A stretch of DNA of 64,000 nt from Staphylotrichum longicolle (GCA_019096155.1 JAHCVI010000002.1:2542001-2606000); one strand, 5' to 3'. Shown: positions 47,587 to 59,084, counted from the first letter of the stretch. Made by a program: numbers and translations. The notes: generated from the letters alone by a model not told the origin.

Positions 47587-48468
47587 AAGTGAAAGTGAAA
47601 TGTGGAAGTGCCGGACTTGAAGACCGCGCATACATACATACATACATGCGTCTCGGACATAACAGTTAGTTGTAGTATTTAGTAGTCGATTTTTGTTGGC
47701 GGGGAGGTGGGCTGGATGCAGGGGGCCTGAGGAGAGAGTGTGTATTATGCACAGACAGGTTCATGTTGAGTTCTGGGATGTTTGCTGCTGCTTGCAAGAG
47801 GGCAGCCTAGCGGATAGAGTATGGTGTTAGTTGGCTTTTGGCTGTTTAGTAAAAGAGATTGTTACATTGGATTCGTCATATATGCATGTTTCTTGCTTGT
47901 GTTGTGTGCGTGTACTGTAGATATCATCGTGCATGGAGGGAAGTAGATAAGTTGTTTCAACTGCAGGTTTTACTTCAGTGCTCGTGAGTGCTTCCGCATT
48001 CGCTGTTGTTTGGATTCCAGCAACTTCACTTCAGTTGCATGCATGGCTACGGCTGAATGATGCCTCCACCTCAGATCTGACGTCTCCTCACGTTCGAGAA
48101 AGATCAATGAGAGTCTCCTGGAAGACTCGGCGAGAAACACTGCATGTGCAGTTAGTCTGCGATTCATCCAACGGTGTAGTTGGTCACCTTGTTGTGTAGG
48201 TCTCACTATTCTCGAGATCATGCACGCAATGCGGTCACGGTGCAGTACACGTACCGGGGCAGACGGGTCCTTCGTCAAGTCCGTCCAGAGTGTGGTTACC
48301 ACGCGGACGCTGAGAAAATCTATATATTTGTGTCTCGACTCCCATTTACATCCAATCTCAAGACTTCGACGATTGCTTGTACCGCTCAAAGCGATTCCCT
48401 TCAAGACCAGCAACAACCAAAAAGAAAAGATAAAAAAAACCAAAAAAAAATAGCAAAGAAGAAACGAC
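47587..48468. other. Intergenic between the ABCC transporter and a small membrane protein
   Basis: About 880 bp that includes the transporter's 3' region. It contains no coding frame that can be supported. Confidence 0.6.
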
Positions 48469-49020
48469 ATGGCACCAATCCCGAACACGACCATGCCGCC
48501 CCCGGCCGCCGCCCAGCAACCCGCCGTCACCACCGACCTGCCCACGGCGGGCGGACAAGGCGGCATCCTGGCCGTGCTCATCGTCGTCTGCCTCGCCCTG
48601 TTCGCCGCCGTCCTCCTGGGCGACTGGCGCTCGCGGCACCTCGTGTGCCCGCAAAAATGCCGGTCCCGTCAGCACCGCCAGCAGCAGCGGCGGCGGCGGC
48701 GCCCGCGGCGGTTCGGACGGATGCCGCGGCTGCGGGGGTCGTTGTCGCTGCCGCTGTCGGGAGAGGGGGGAGAGGAGGAGGGGGAGGGGCCGGAAGGGGA
48801 GACCACCCCGCTGCTGTTGTCTTCCGTCGTGCCGGTTCCTTCGCCGCCCCTCTCCTCGCTGTGGTCGTCGTCGTCTACCCTCGTGGACTTTGACGATTCG
48901 GATTCTTCGTCGGGGCTGTGGAGCAGCAGCGGGTGGTCGGGGAGCACGGCTGTGGTGGAGGACGAGGATCGGGCCATGCTGGACGATGGGACATTGGGGG
49001 AAGACCGGGTATGTTTGTGA
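48469..49020 (+). CDS. Small predicted single-pass membrane protein, function unknown
   Basis: The ATG at 48469 opens 183 residues. A hydrophobic helix (GGILAVLIVVCLALFAAVLLG, about residues 30-50) is preceded by a Pro/Ala-rich lumenal or extracellular segment. It is followed by Cys-containing basic residues, then an Arg-rich stretch, an acidic Glu/Gly part and Ser-rich sequence. This is the layout of a type III or I single-pass membrane protein. A GTATGT donor near the end (about 49008) with an acceptor near 49070 could replace the last codons by a very short tail. No family was recognised, and the low complexity means it might not be real. Confidence 0.4.
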   Translation: MAPIPNTTMPPPAAAQQPAVTTDLPTAGGQGGILAVLIVVCLALFAAVLLGDWRSRHLVCPQKCRSRQHRQQQRRRRRPRRFGRMPRLRGSLSLPLSGEGGEEEGEGPEGETTPLLLSSVVPVPSPPLSSLWSSSSTLVDFDDSDSSSGLWSSSGWSGSTAVVEDEDRAMLDDGTLGEDRVCL

Positions 49021-49485
49021 TTTGTCCCTTTGTTTTCTTGCTACGCTGCTTTGTTGTGTGTGCGATGGGCAGGTCGACTGACGAGGCGAAGCCAGCGGTG
49101 ACGCAGGGGAGAGACTCGGAGGGGGAGAGGCCGTCAACGGTGCCGGATCTCCCTGTGAGGCTTCATCATTTCATTATTTTTAATGGCAGTCTCATATAAG
49201 ATCCTTGGTTGTTGTGTGAGGTTATCAACTGCCATGCGTGACAACCCGCTGGAGTCTTGCGTATGTCATGAGAAACGGATGAAGTCCTGGACGGAGAAGG
49301 AACACGCAAAGTAGACGTTTAAGTCCCGATCCATATGTGCAATTCGTTGACCGGTGTTTATCTACGTACATACAACTCGTCGTTCTGTTTTGTCCATGGC
49401 TATGTACAATTCCACGCCTCCAAATCCTGGTCAACTCAATGACACCCTCTGATGTGATCCTCAAGGGCCCATGAGCTCGCGGACT
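49021..49485. other. Intergenic, 3' ends facing
   Basis: About 465 bp between the small membrane ORF (plus) and the cutinase (minus), which converge. It may include the short second exon proposed for the former. Nothing else is seen. Confidence 0.55.
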
Positions 49486-50367
49486 CTAGCCAGTGAAGCC
49501 CTTGACGATAAAGTCCACCGCAGGGTTGATGTATGAAGGGCGGATGTACGTCAGATGGAAAAACGTGCAGTTGGTGGCGTTCGGGTCGCAAACCTGGTGT
49601 CATGAGTTTATTCGAGTTAGCAACAAGCCAGCAATAATACGTAATTTGGACTAAGCCTTTGGAGTCTTACCGGGTCGCCAGGCGCGCAAACCTGCTTCAC
49701 CTTCGAGTTGAGCCCGACTGGGAACCGGCTCAGAACATCTCCAAGACGGTGGTAACCGTCACCAAACATCACCAGCGACTTGATGCGAGGGTACAAGGCG
49801 ATGGGAATATCTTTCGCGGCGGCGTGCATGACCCCGGCCCCCTGGGAGTAGCCCACCAGGGAAAAAGTCTGCCTCGGGCAAGCAATGGATTGGGCAATGA
49901 GGCGGTTCACAACATCCCTGGCGCCTTGGCGAGTGCCGGTGATGATCTCCGCGCTGGCAGGATACTGGACAAGTCGGACGGGTCAACTTGGGAAGCAACA
50001 ACAAGAACCGGTATATGATACTCACCTGAACGGGATATCCCCTAGCACCGGGCAGCTTGACGGTCGTGTTGCTCACAACCGGATCGCCGACAACAATGCC
50101 AAACTTGCCGCCGCCGGCTTCGTAGTTGGGCTCGCTCGTGCCGCGCGCTGAATACGGTGTGTTAGATCAAAACTCAAAAGAGGCGGTTTGGCACTAGCAC
50201 CTACCGACAAGAATCTCGTAGGCTGAGCATCCACTTGGAATGTGCTCGGGGTGCATGGGCACGGGCTCGCCCATGACAACCCCGGTGTCTGGGAGCGGCG
50301 GGCAGTCCTGTGCCGTGACGAGTGTCAGGGACAGGAGAGAAACGGCGATGACTTGGGGAGACAGCAT
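49486..50367 (-). CDS. Secreted cutinase (CE5) family esterase
   Basis: Four exons (50205-50367, 50026-50147, 49671-49964, 49486-49593) with introns of 57, 61 and 77 bp join in frame to 228 residues. Residues 1-19 are a signal peptide (MLSPQVIAVSLLSLTLVTA). The catalytic Ser lies in GYSQG (Ser135), the Asp in CAPGDPVC (Asp192) and the His in NCTFFHLTYI (His206). ARGTSEPN is the usual first beta-strand motif. The cysteines expected for two disulfides are present. Family members cleave cutin, suberin or acetylated xylan outside the cell; which one this enzyme prefers is not visible. Confidence 0.92.
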
Positions 50368-51312
50368 TGTGGCGGTTGAAGTGATATCAAGGGGTAACTT
50401 GGCTTTGTTCTGTGTCGTACCGAGTGGACTAGGAGCTGGGCTTGGATTTGCTATGTCTTGCGGCTCCTATTTATGTGCTTTGACTGTTTACTTACTACAC
50501 AGTGCTCACACAGAGACTTGCGCCTTCAGGGGCTAGGACCTCGGCTATCGATCTGCACGTCATCTCTACAGTCACCGTTGATCCTCCGCTTTTCGCAACT
50601 GATGCCCGAAACGCTGCCGGAAGATGGACCAAGTGGTGAGAAAACGCAGCTCATGAACTCACAGAACGCATATTGCATGTCTAGTCTAGAGCGCTAGGTT
50701 TGTCAACCTCGGCATGTTACAGTCTCTGATGTAGCCACAGTTCTGGCCCTCTCTCCCACTTCCAAGTCTTACTCCAATCGCATCCCGAAAGACCACCACC
50801 TCCCCCTCCGCAAAGTCACATTCGAGAAATACAGCCGGGCCATTTTACTCCCATGGGAATGGCGCTTCTCATTACCCCTCAATCTGTAAAATGTCCAAGG
50901 AACGGTGCTTTCTTCGAGAAAACCTGCGTTCGTGCCTATTGCCGTTTTGGGCGATGCTTGCGAAAGGCTCCAGTTCCCCAGGTTTCACCAACTGCACTGC
51001 CGTCTGGGGTGCAGGCCCCATCGTCCCAGCTACCGGCCTCCACCGATCCCATCACCTCTGTGACAGCAGCTTGTCCAGGGCGTCTGGCGAAAAAGCCAAG
51101 CCGAGGTATTCTTCTCAATAATGTTGACATACCCCTCTTTCCCCTACCGATTCTTCCTCGCAATGAAACTCCATGATATCAACCCCCTCCCCGACCCTCG
51201 TTTCGATCAGCACCATGCCCACGCGTCCCTTCACACCTCAGAACAGAAAATAGCCCCTTTCTCTAACTATACAATGCCATCCTCGTCTTCATCACCCCCA
51301 TCTATCCACCCG
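50368..51312. other. Intergenic upstream of the cutinase
   Basis: About 945 bp between the cutinase start and a small minus-strand ORF. No feature was recognised. Confidence 0.55.
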
Positions 51313-51504
51313 TCACTTCCGCACTTTCCTCTCATCACCCATGACCCGGCCAAACTCGTCCAGGGCAACAGGCTTCCTGAACCCCGTCAGCCAGATGCCC
51401 AGCAGCTGAGTCCCCAGCAGCGAGCAGACCAGGACGCCCGAGACGACGTAGACGTAGATGGGGATGTCGGGCATCGGGATCTCGTGCTCGTCTGCGACCC
51501 CCAT
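51313..51504 (-). CDS. Small single-pass membrane protein (63 residues), unknown
   Basis: An ATG at 51504 gives 63 residues: a short acidic N-terminus (MGVADEHEIPMPDIP), one clear membrane helix (YVYVVSGVLVCSLLGTQLLG), then a conserved-looking tail (WLTGFRKPVALDEFGRVMGDE). Small single-helix proteins of this kind are common, and the clean helix plus charged tail suggest a real gene. No intron or neighbour clarifies its role, and its transcription was not shown. Confidence 0.4.
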   Translation of the reverse strand: MGVADEHEIPMPDIPIYVYVVSGVLVCSLLGTQLLGIWLTGFRKPVALDEFGRVMGDERKVRK

Positions 51505-53344
51505 TGTTGTTGCGTGGCTTCTGGGGTTAAACTGGGTTGTTGAGTTGGTGTTGTTACCGTCCGGTGTTGGACGACGGGGAAGGGCTGAGTCTCAGTAAAG
51601 GTGGGCGGTGTACTATTCACTCAGGCGAGTTTGGAGGAGAATCGGGTTCGTGCGAACTGGGAGGATGTGCTGGTTTTGCGGGTGGGCCGTCCAGGGGCAA
51701 ACCCAAAGGAGCGATTGACGTAGATGGTTGTTTGAGAGGAATAACTGTTGGGCGCTCGCTGCTCACTTACGTGGCGGGTGGGCGAGCTAAGCATATGTGT
51801 CTGCTCGGGGAGTCGGGGGACACTGAGTTCCTGTGTCACACGGGGTTGTCCGCGCCGTATTACTGCACGGATCGATTGCCACTCAGCAAACACGCCGCAG
51901 CTGAAACGCGCAGATTCTTGTTCGTAGGTCAGGCACGTCTTTGTGTTGTGAAACGCTGGGTCGTTGCAGGGCTTGACGTTGTCTGCTGTTGAATTGTTGT
52001 GGTTGCCGAGAGCTTTGAGAGGGATCTCTTCCCCAGGTCGGACAACTGTCAAACTTCCGTGATAACGTTCGGTGTGTGACAGCGACGATGGTCTGCAGGG
52101 CACATGCGCCTCATGCTCAAACCAACAGGAAAGAAGCGAAAGACGCATCGAATTGAGATGAAGAGAAGATGTCAGCCTTCAAGACCCGAGGGCCTGGTTC
52201 TCCAGGTTCCTGTCCTGTGGAAGTGGCTTGGCGTCCCCCATGCATACAACAGGAGATGAGATGGACAAGGGTTGGTGCACGTTCGGCTGTGCCGAAGCGA
52301 TATTGGCTATGCTTCAGCTTCAAGCCACACCTGCAACTGCTTACCGAATTCAGCAGTCTCGGAGCTTTCGCAGCGGAGACCCCCTGAGGTTGTGTAATGC
52401 ACACAAAAAGATGTTACCACGATAGTCCACAGCTGCAATGAGGCACGAACAGAGAACGTAGAGGGTGGTGAGTAAGACACACGCAGACAGGTATGCGGGA
52501 GCACACCCCCTTTCTTGTTGTTCTGTCACTCCTTCTGTTCCAGTTGAAGCAAACTGCTCGCTATTACTCTGCTATGTTTGCTTACGCCATTGTCACCAAC
52601 CAGCTTCTGGTTTCTCTCTCAGATGCGCTTTCAAACTCCCTATGCCGCTGTGATTCATAAATGGCATCTTCCAACCTGGGTGCAGATATGTAATTCAAGC
52701 ACATGGATTCCAACATAAAGGCTCTTGTCTTCGAGTGCCCCTTGAGAAAAAGAGCAATCGTTGCTTATGAATCGTATTCCTCGACTTTTCGTCGACGACC
52801 CATACAACACCTCCTTCTGAGACAACAAACCCCAGTATGGAAGGTTCCGATGCCATGCTCACCTTCTTGCTTGTTCTACTGTGTGGAATACTCATCGGCA
52901 TTCTTGTGATGACTCGGTTGATTCCGGCAATGCAAAGCCGTCCGCGATGGCGAGAGGCGCAGGATATCTGGGAAAGATAGCCACCGAAACAAACGAGCAA
53001 CCACGGGAATTTAATGCTTTTTTGAGCTGATGTATACATAAGTCACTGCAGTGCTGGGCATTGAGTCGAAGTGTACTGATATTTGGTTCGTACTGGTTCA
53101 AGAACTTTGTGCTTTCCATGGAAACCATGAGGCAAAGCGAATTGAGTAGGAAGAGACGGATGTAGGAGTCAGGCCTGACTTGTTGGAAAAGCTTGACCCT
53201 TTCTTCTTCACCCGGATCAATTCGAAGCAAGATGTGTCTCGAAATTTAACTCTCCTTCTTTGTTTCTGCTCATATGCCAAATGACTAGAGATAGACAGTT
53301 GACTATGCGCTCTGCCTTTGTTGTCTCTACACAAATCCCCCTTG
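51505..53344. other. Intergenic upstream of the small membrane ORF
   Basis: About 1.84 kb between the small ORF and the 3' end of the second Zn2Cys6 gene. No supported coding region, and no repeat seen. Confidence 0.55.
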
Positions 53345-55540
53345 TCATGCTTCACCTTCGTTTACCCAGGCTGTCCATGGCTCCTCCTCACCCGCATCGG
53401 GCCCTTCTAGTTCCCTGACGAGACTCTCAAAAGCTATGTCCACGCCAGGCAAGGGCCATTCATCAACACCGCCTGCAGCCGCCAGCGCCGGGGTAACCCC
53501 CTGATCCCAACCCTCGCCAACACCCACCTCCTCAGCACCAGACCCAGAAACACCTCCCCGCTCAATTTCTATAGTCCCCCAAAACGGAATACAAACCCTC
53601 ACCCCTTCGCCCTCATCCACCGCCCCAACATCAATATCAACAACACCACCACCACCACCCGCGGGAGAGCCTTCACAACAACTCACGCGGTACCACCCCC
53701 GACCGTCCGCTGCTTCCTCCTCAATAACCATCAACCGCCCCAGCACAGCCGCCATCTTCCCCGTGGCCCCATTCCTCCTCCCCTCCACCCCACCACCCCT
53801 CCCATCATCCTCTTGTTCAACAAAGCAAGCAAGAACCCGCTCCACCACGCCCCGATCCCCCATCCGCTGGTGCGCGAGAAACGCAAGATCGTTCACCTCC
53901 TCTTGGTCTTTGTCTTCCGGCCGCTGCCGCTGCTGCTGTTGTTGCCGGCACGCTTCAACGTGGGCGATGCACAGCGTCGCGGCGGCGATGAAGGCGAAGA
54001 AGGCCATGCCGCGGCAGTACGACGACGGGTTCGGCGAGGCGGGGCCAGCGGGGTGGAGGGCGCGGAGGGCGAGGAAGCGGAGGAGCAGCTCGCGGCTGGC
54101 GGTGATGGCTGTGATCTTGCTGGAGGTGTGGGATGGGGATGGGGATGGGGAGGGTGGGGGAGGAGGAGGTAGGGCAGATGCAGGCGGGCGAGGAGGTGGA
54201 AGTGGGTGAACTGGTCGAGGAGGCGGGTTGTGTCGTTCTCTGATAGGGGATTGGGTTGGGGCGAGGGGGCTGAGGGGGGATGGTGGGGAGGAGCCACCAT
54301 TGCGGGGCATGAGTGAGGATGCTCGTTGGAGGAGCTTGTCGATTTCGCGTGTTGTGGTTGGGTTGTTGAGGTCGGCTGGGCTGCGGTGGAGGATCTGTCC
54401 GGCAGCGAGGCAGTCGAGCCGCCGGAGCTTTTCGATGGGCGTGCAGTGTTCGAGGACGCTCGGGGTTGCAAAGACGTTGTCGGAGGAACCTTGGGGCAAC
54501 CCCAGGAGGAGAGAGAGGTAGCGGTCTGTTTGGACCAGGCGAAACCAAATCTGTTGTGAGTCGTCGGGCCCAAGTGTCTCCGGCAGTGTTGAGCTTGTCT
54601 TGCTTTGCTGATGGAAACCCATCATCTGCGCCATGGTCATTGCCCGCCGAATGGTGATCCACGCGCGGCGGACGTTGCCTGTGGTGTCGTGGTACATGCT
54701 TTCCATCATGATGCACTCTATCCCCCCGACGGAGCTGGCGATCTCGTCGTTGCCCGTGACGAGGCTGGCTGCCTCTAGTGCGGGAGAAACTATACCGCGG
54801 CTTTCTGAGGGATGTTCGGACCAAGCTGCTTGTAGGTAGATACTCAGGAGCAGAAGCTTCCGTGCGATGAGGGTTGGGTGGGATTCAGGAGGTGGCGGCT
54901 GGAGTAGCTCCCGTACTGTCGAGGGTCGTGTGGACGGCAGGCGGCATGTTTTGCTAAGAAGAAGTTCGGGATCGCCAGCTGAGTCCTTGAGAAGCAGATC
55001 GAGATCGTCCTGAGTCGGCCATGCCGCACGAAGTTTGTGAGACAGTGCTTCATCCTTGGTAACTGCCGGTAAAGCATATCTTTTAGTGATGACACCGTTT
55101 GTTATGAATGGCTCTGGGGATGGGATCAGATCTGAAAGCGACACCCTGCCAAGGGTATCAAATCCCGATGGCCACGCAGGTTTGTTTCGGAGCAGTAATT
55201 CCGACGTGCCCTTTAGGTTGTGGTCTTTGGCTAGTTGTTCGACAAGCTGCTCAACCAGCGCTTCAACACGGTCGAGCCTATCGTCAACAGCTGCGGGTTT
55301 CCTGCTGGCGTCCGCAAGAAGAGGTGCATCGGGGAGATCCTGGCTAATGCAGGCGGTCCGACGATGCCTGCATCCATTGCAGATGGTGTCCGCCGGCCCT
55401 GGATATATGCACCGGACCTTCCGTCGCTTACACTCCCAGCAGCTTTTGGTGCCTTTACGGAGCTTCTTCCGAGGCCGCTCGGGTTCATCACAGTCTCTCT
55501 TTGACGGAGATTCGCGGGTACCGGGGACCAGAGCTGCCAT
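53345..55540 (-). CDS. Zn(II)2Cys6 transcription factor, frame-broken in its middle
   Basis: The ATG at 55540 starts a protein with the binuclear zinc cluster near residues 34-64 (CWECKRRKVRC...ICNGCRHRRTAC). A coiled-coil-like DRLDRVEALVEQLVEQL and the fungal regulatory domain (RKLLLLSIYLQAAW, ECIMMESMYHDTTGNVRRAW, QQIWFRLVQTDRYLSLLLGL) follow. The conserved piece PQWWLLP, then TTRLLDQFTHFHLLARLHLPYLL, then KITAITASRELLLRF lies in three different frames between about 54150 and 54310. Three single missing bases would restore one frame, at 54304-54307 (C4 on the coding strand) and at two later spots within C-rich sequence. The single-frame 731-residue reading is therefore wrong there. The role is presumably nuclear regulation of a neighbouring accessory gene set; the target is unknown. 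Confidence 0.85.
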   Translation of the reverse strand: MAALVPGTRESPSKRDCDEPERPRKKLRKGTKSCWECKRRKVRCIYPGPADTICNGCRHRRTACISQDLPDAPLLADASRKPAAVDDRLDRVEALVEQLVEQLAKDHNLKGTSELLLRNKPAWPSGFDTLGRVSLSDLIPSPEPFITNGVITKRYALPAVTKDEALSHKLRAAWPTQDDLDLLLKDSAGDPELLLSKTCRLPSTRPSTVRELLQPPPPESHPTLIARKLLLLSIYLQAAWSEHPSESRGIVSPALEAASLVTGNDEIASSVGGIECIMMESMYHDTTGNVRRAWITIRRAMTMAQMMGFHQQSKTSSTLPETLGPDDSQQIWFRLVQTDRYLSLLLGLPQGSSDNVFATPSVLEHCTPIEKLRRLDCLAAGQILHRSPADLNNPTTTREIDKLLQRASSLMPRNGGSSPPSPLSPLAPTQSPIRERHNPPPRPVHPLPPPRPPASALPPPPPPSPSPSPSHTSSKITAITASRELLLRFLALRALHPAGPASPNPSSYCRGMAFFAFIAAATLCIAHVEACRQQQQQRQRPEDKDQEEVNDLAFLAHQRMGDRGVVERVLACFVEQEDDGRGGGVEGRRNGATGKMAAVLGRLMVIEEEAADGRGWYRVSCCEGSPAGGGGGVVDIDVGAVDEGEGVRVCIPFWGTIEIERGGVSGSGAEEVGVGEGWDQGVTPALAAAGGVDEWPLPGVDIAFESLVRELEGPDAGEEEPWTAWVNEGEA

Positions 55541-56022
55541 TTGCGGTGTATCGGCAAGTTGATACGTTGGGTTGCCTGGTGACGGCCCGTCAAGGCGGGA
55601 GAAACACCGTGGTCCGGCGGAGATGGGTCTGAGGTTAACCCCCGGGTTTCAGAATCCTTTCCGCCGAGTCTCGGCGGACGAATGGTGTTTTAGTCAGCAA
55701 AATGCCGGCTGACTCCCGGAAACAAGGGGACGTAATAACACGTCGTCATGCTGCACAGCTGCAGTGATGGATCAATGCGTGACAACAGCATCTCGAGCCA
55801 AACCCATTCCCGTCCGCATCTGACCGGTTAAGCGGGTCCGACTTGGTTTGATGCTAAGGCTGCTCACAGCTGTTTCATTCACCATCGCCCATCGGCTCAA
55901 CTTGTATCGTCGCTCGCCGGACATCTCTCCTGCAACCCCTGAGTCAAGCTCATTTCAAGAGAAATAGGGAACAACTCTGGGCTCTCAATTTCCCTGAGAA
56001 GGGCAACTCGTCACGTCCATAA
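55541..56022. other. Intergenic between the Zn2Cys6 and NmrA-like genes
   Basis: About 480 bp between tandem minus-strand genes. It contains the regulator's upstream region. No other feature. Confidence 0.6.
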
Positions 56023-57258
56023 CTACGGTTTTCCACCCCAAACTCGAGCCAGAAAGTCCTCCGCTTTGGTGAATTCGTAGTCCGGAAATATCTGGTTCCA
56101 CTCGTCCGAGACGCTTAATGCCCCGGCCCCAATGCCTAAAACCATGCCAGCTGTCATGCTCGCCGCAAATGCTTGAGCTTGTTCGGGCGTGAAGGACGGG
56201 TGGTCCGCCTTGGGCAGCCAGGAGGACCTCACCATGCCGGCTTTCAGGTCTCCGGCCTCCAGTCTCTCGACATTGAACGACTTGCCTGGCGCGTGGAGAA
56301 CAAGTTAAAATTGATACACATCCATGTAAATCAGAAAGACTTACCGCGAACTCTTGCACCAAGCTCGACAAGTTCTCCAATCGTTATCTGATCACCTCTA
56401 ATACCACCGACAAGCGGCCACTCAGCCGCTCTGACCACAACCTTGACGAGATCTTCCGTTGCAGTGAGGGTAATCAATGAGTTGCTGCTACCCTCCACCA
56501 TAAGCATCCGGCATCTGCCAAAGTCGATGGGAGTCTCCATCGGTGGGACATGCTTGGTGGACTTGTAAGGATGCGTCAAGTAGTCCACAAACAAACCAGG
56601 CTGGAAAAGCGTGTACTCGAGAGTCTAGAGGGCAAATCTCAGTGGTGTTCTTCAACTTGGCTCTTCCAGCGGAGTAGCCTTGGCCCTACCTTCTTGTCCT
56701 TGTTCAGGGTTTTGAGGTACTCCCGGATCTCGGACTTCCCAGCATACCAGGGCATGTGTTCGAAGCTGGATCTGCGACAAAGAAGGAAAGTAAGCAAGGA
56801 GTTCAAGTACACTAGTTCACCGAGCAGCAACGCACCCAGTCCATTCACTAGGCGCGAAACGTCTAACCCCTGCTCGAACTGCAGCGTCGATGAGATTCTT
56901 CTGCGCTACACTGCCCGGATCCGAGTGCGCGACAATGAACGAGAGCACGGTGTCCACTCCATTCAGGGCGTCGGCAAGTTGGGTCGTGTTGTTGTAGTCT
57001 ACCTTGGCCCATTTCACGCCTGGCGCCAGAGTGTCAGGGGCATCCTGAAGACAGTCAGCGTTGAACAAACTGTTGGCGGGTGGAGAGCTAGGAGAGCATG
57101 AACTTTTCGAGACAGAAGCAGAATCTCGTGCTTCTTGGTAGCAACCAGACCGTCGAGGATTTCCTGGGCAACACCTACTGGGAACTCAGTAACAACGCAA
57201 GATGCGGTGAAGGAGATGACATACTGCTAGAACCGCCGGCGATGGCAATGTTTACCAT
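56023..57258 (-). CDS. NmrA-like/isoflavone-reductase family NAD(P)-binding protein
   Basis: Six exons (57225-57258, 57104-57177, 56836-57044, 56690-56771, 56345-56624, 56023-56285) with five introns of 47-65 bp join to 313 residues. The start MVNIAIAGGSS-IGVAQEILDGL is the Rossmann dinucleotide fold. VKWAKVDYNN and LNGVDTVLSFIV, then RRFAPSEWTGSSFEH and YTLFQPGLFVDYL, are typical of the PCBER/isoflavone-reductase-like NmrA branch. These proteins are either NADPH-dependent reductases or redox-sensing partners of regulators. It sits beside a Zn2Cys6 factor, which fits the second role but does not prove it. The lysine expected at the active site was not identified with certainty. Confidence 0.88.
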
Positions 57259-57326
57259 TTTGCTTTTCGAGGTGCGAATTCAACAACACAAGAGACGCAG
57301 TGTTGAACGGGAATTGCGTTGAGAAA

Positions 57327-58581
57327 TCATCTCTTACGCCGATTTATGCCGGAAGGCAGGCTGTGTTTGGGCTTGGCTTCGACCGATCCTTCGGTGGACG
57401 AAAAGAAGGCCCGCTTGCATCCGCCGAACACGGGTCCATTTTGGGGGACTTGGAGATGAGACCATCCGTCAGTAGAGTCCACGGAGTCCACGGGGTCCAC
57501 AGAGTCCTCGGGTCCTCCTCCCCAAACCCGGGTTCCCCGTCCTCGAGCGCGCATTCCTCGGGCTTAGCCGCGCACCAGTCGTATGCGGGTGGGCAGACAC
57601 CCCCACCGGTAGGTGTTGGAGGAGTTCTCGGGGGAGCGTCAACTTTGCAGCAGGCGATCTTCTGCCTCCCGACTACATGGAGAAAACTCGAGTGTCAGCC
57701 GCATGTGCCTGGATTAAGTTCTGACTCGTTGGGAGAGAGTGATTAGAGAGAGGGCAAGGTACTTACTCCGGCAACGCTCCTCGGAGTTTCCGAACGGGCC
57801 CGTGGCCACCGCGATCTCGTCTTCTTCGCACTTGGCGTCATCGCACTGGGGGAGACGTGCCTCGCCAGACGCAGTGACTGAGAAGAGGTTCTTTGGGGCA
57901 GCAGAAGTGCTGGACCGGGAGGCAGCCTATGGCATCGTCACGCCAGCTTCTAGTGGCGGCCCTCGTGCTCAGCACCCCGTCTCCGTTATGGGATTGCAGG
58001 ACGCGCACAATGTCGACCAGTGGCACCCTTTCAGGACTAGCGAGTACTCGATTTCCTGGCAGCAGAAGGCCTTGGCCCCCTCTTGCACTTGTTCTCCTTG
58101 TTCCCCCAGCCGACTGCCAAAGTTGAACCTCCCCAGGGATGCACTGGGCGTTGCAGCCGCCGTACGACTCGCCGCGCCACGCACACTTCGTCACGGCCTC
58201 CCAAGCCGCACAGCAAATGGAGCGCCCGTAATGGCTCCCGCCCTCGCATCCGGCTTTGTCCCACCCGAGCTTGACCTCGTGGGGTCGACACCGGGAGTCG
58301 TAATTCGAGTCCTGGCTAGCGCAGGAGGACAGGCGACAGATTGGTTGATCACCCTGACCAGCGTCAAAGGTGGGACCGTCCCAGCCAAATCCAAAGCCTC
58401 CCAAAAGACGGCCCCCGAGAGAGCGCGTGACGGCCAGCTTGCTCGGATGCAGGAATGACGGGGCGCCTGGAGTCGCCCCGCCGCCGGGACAGTCGCTGCC
58501 CGGGCAGGCCTGCACATTGGCTCTGACCTGGCCAGCAGCCAGAAGGCATGCTGCCAGGAGCCACGAGACGATGGCGCGCAT
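57327..58581 (-). CDS. Secreted cysteine-rich repeat protein resembling killer-toxin-like chitinase tails, frame-broken
   Basis: The start MRAIVSWLLAACLLAAG (ATG at 58581) is a signal peptide, followed by a Gly/Pro linker. Then comes a repeated pattern: CC, 8-12 residues, C-W-RG, a spaced C..C, GE(V/I), a G..C turn and FCC. It is seen as CCAAWEAVTKCAWRG, then FCCQEIEYSLVLKGCHWS, then FCCPKEPLLSHCVWRG and CDDAKCEEDEIAVATG. This resembles, from memory, the C-terminal region of fungal subgroup-C (killer-toxin-like) GH18 chitinases, but no GH18 catalytic motif is present. One intron (57673-57766) has branch CTGAC. The frame breaks at G/C runs at 58103-58107, 58076-58080, 57975-57978, about 57848-57852 and 57520-57523, most repaired by one base each. 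Function is unknown; binding of chitin or other wall polymers is plausible. Confidence 0.5.
57477..57515. repeat. GTCCACGGA-type 9-bp tandem repeats
   Basis: About four imperfect 9-bp units lie within the last exon of the cysteine-rich gene. On its coding strand they give a short Val-Asp-Pro/Ser repeat. Confidence 0.7.
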
Positions 58582-59084
58582 CCCGGGCAGCCAACAGAAC
58601 AAACGCACCGAGGACAGGGGGAATCAAAATCAAAGACGAGAAGGAAGAACAAGGAGTCTGGAGAGCGGTCTAGGGGCCAGGGAGGAATAATGGGTCAGGT
58701 TGGTATGGAACTTTGGGCTCCAAATAGGTAGGCACTAACGTTACTGCATTGCCTCAAATTACCTAGGTAGTGTTACCCCTGGGCTGGGATGTGCCGCTTT
58801 TACCCCCTTGTCGCCAAGTTCCGACTAGCAACAACCGAAGCTGCGTGACGAAAGTCAGAACACACCTTGACTATTGATCACGAATGTAACATTGGTCCAA
58901 CAGCAGTCGACTCGGCCAGCTTGTTACACGACAGCTCATTTCACGACAAAGCCTAGTGCCAGCCCACAGCAGCCAGCCCAGAATCAGACTCGTCACTCAG
59001 GAGCTATATACATCCCTTCATTCGCTTTACTTTCGGAAGACAGTGACATTGATAGCGAGTGCACGGGGTGCTTAAGCTCTCAAA
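58582..59084. other. Divergent promoter of the cysteine-rich and LysM genes
   Basis: 503 bp shared by two genes for secreted proteins transcribed away from each other, so they are probably co-regulated. No specific site was assigned. Confidence 0.6.

Noticed and set aside
57739..58458. 239-residue plus-strand frame opposite the cysteine-rich gene
   Set aside because: No motif or signal peptide; the minus strand carries the signal peptide and repeated cysteine pattern.
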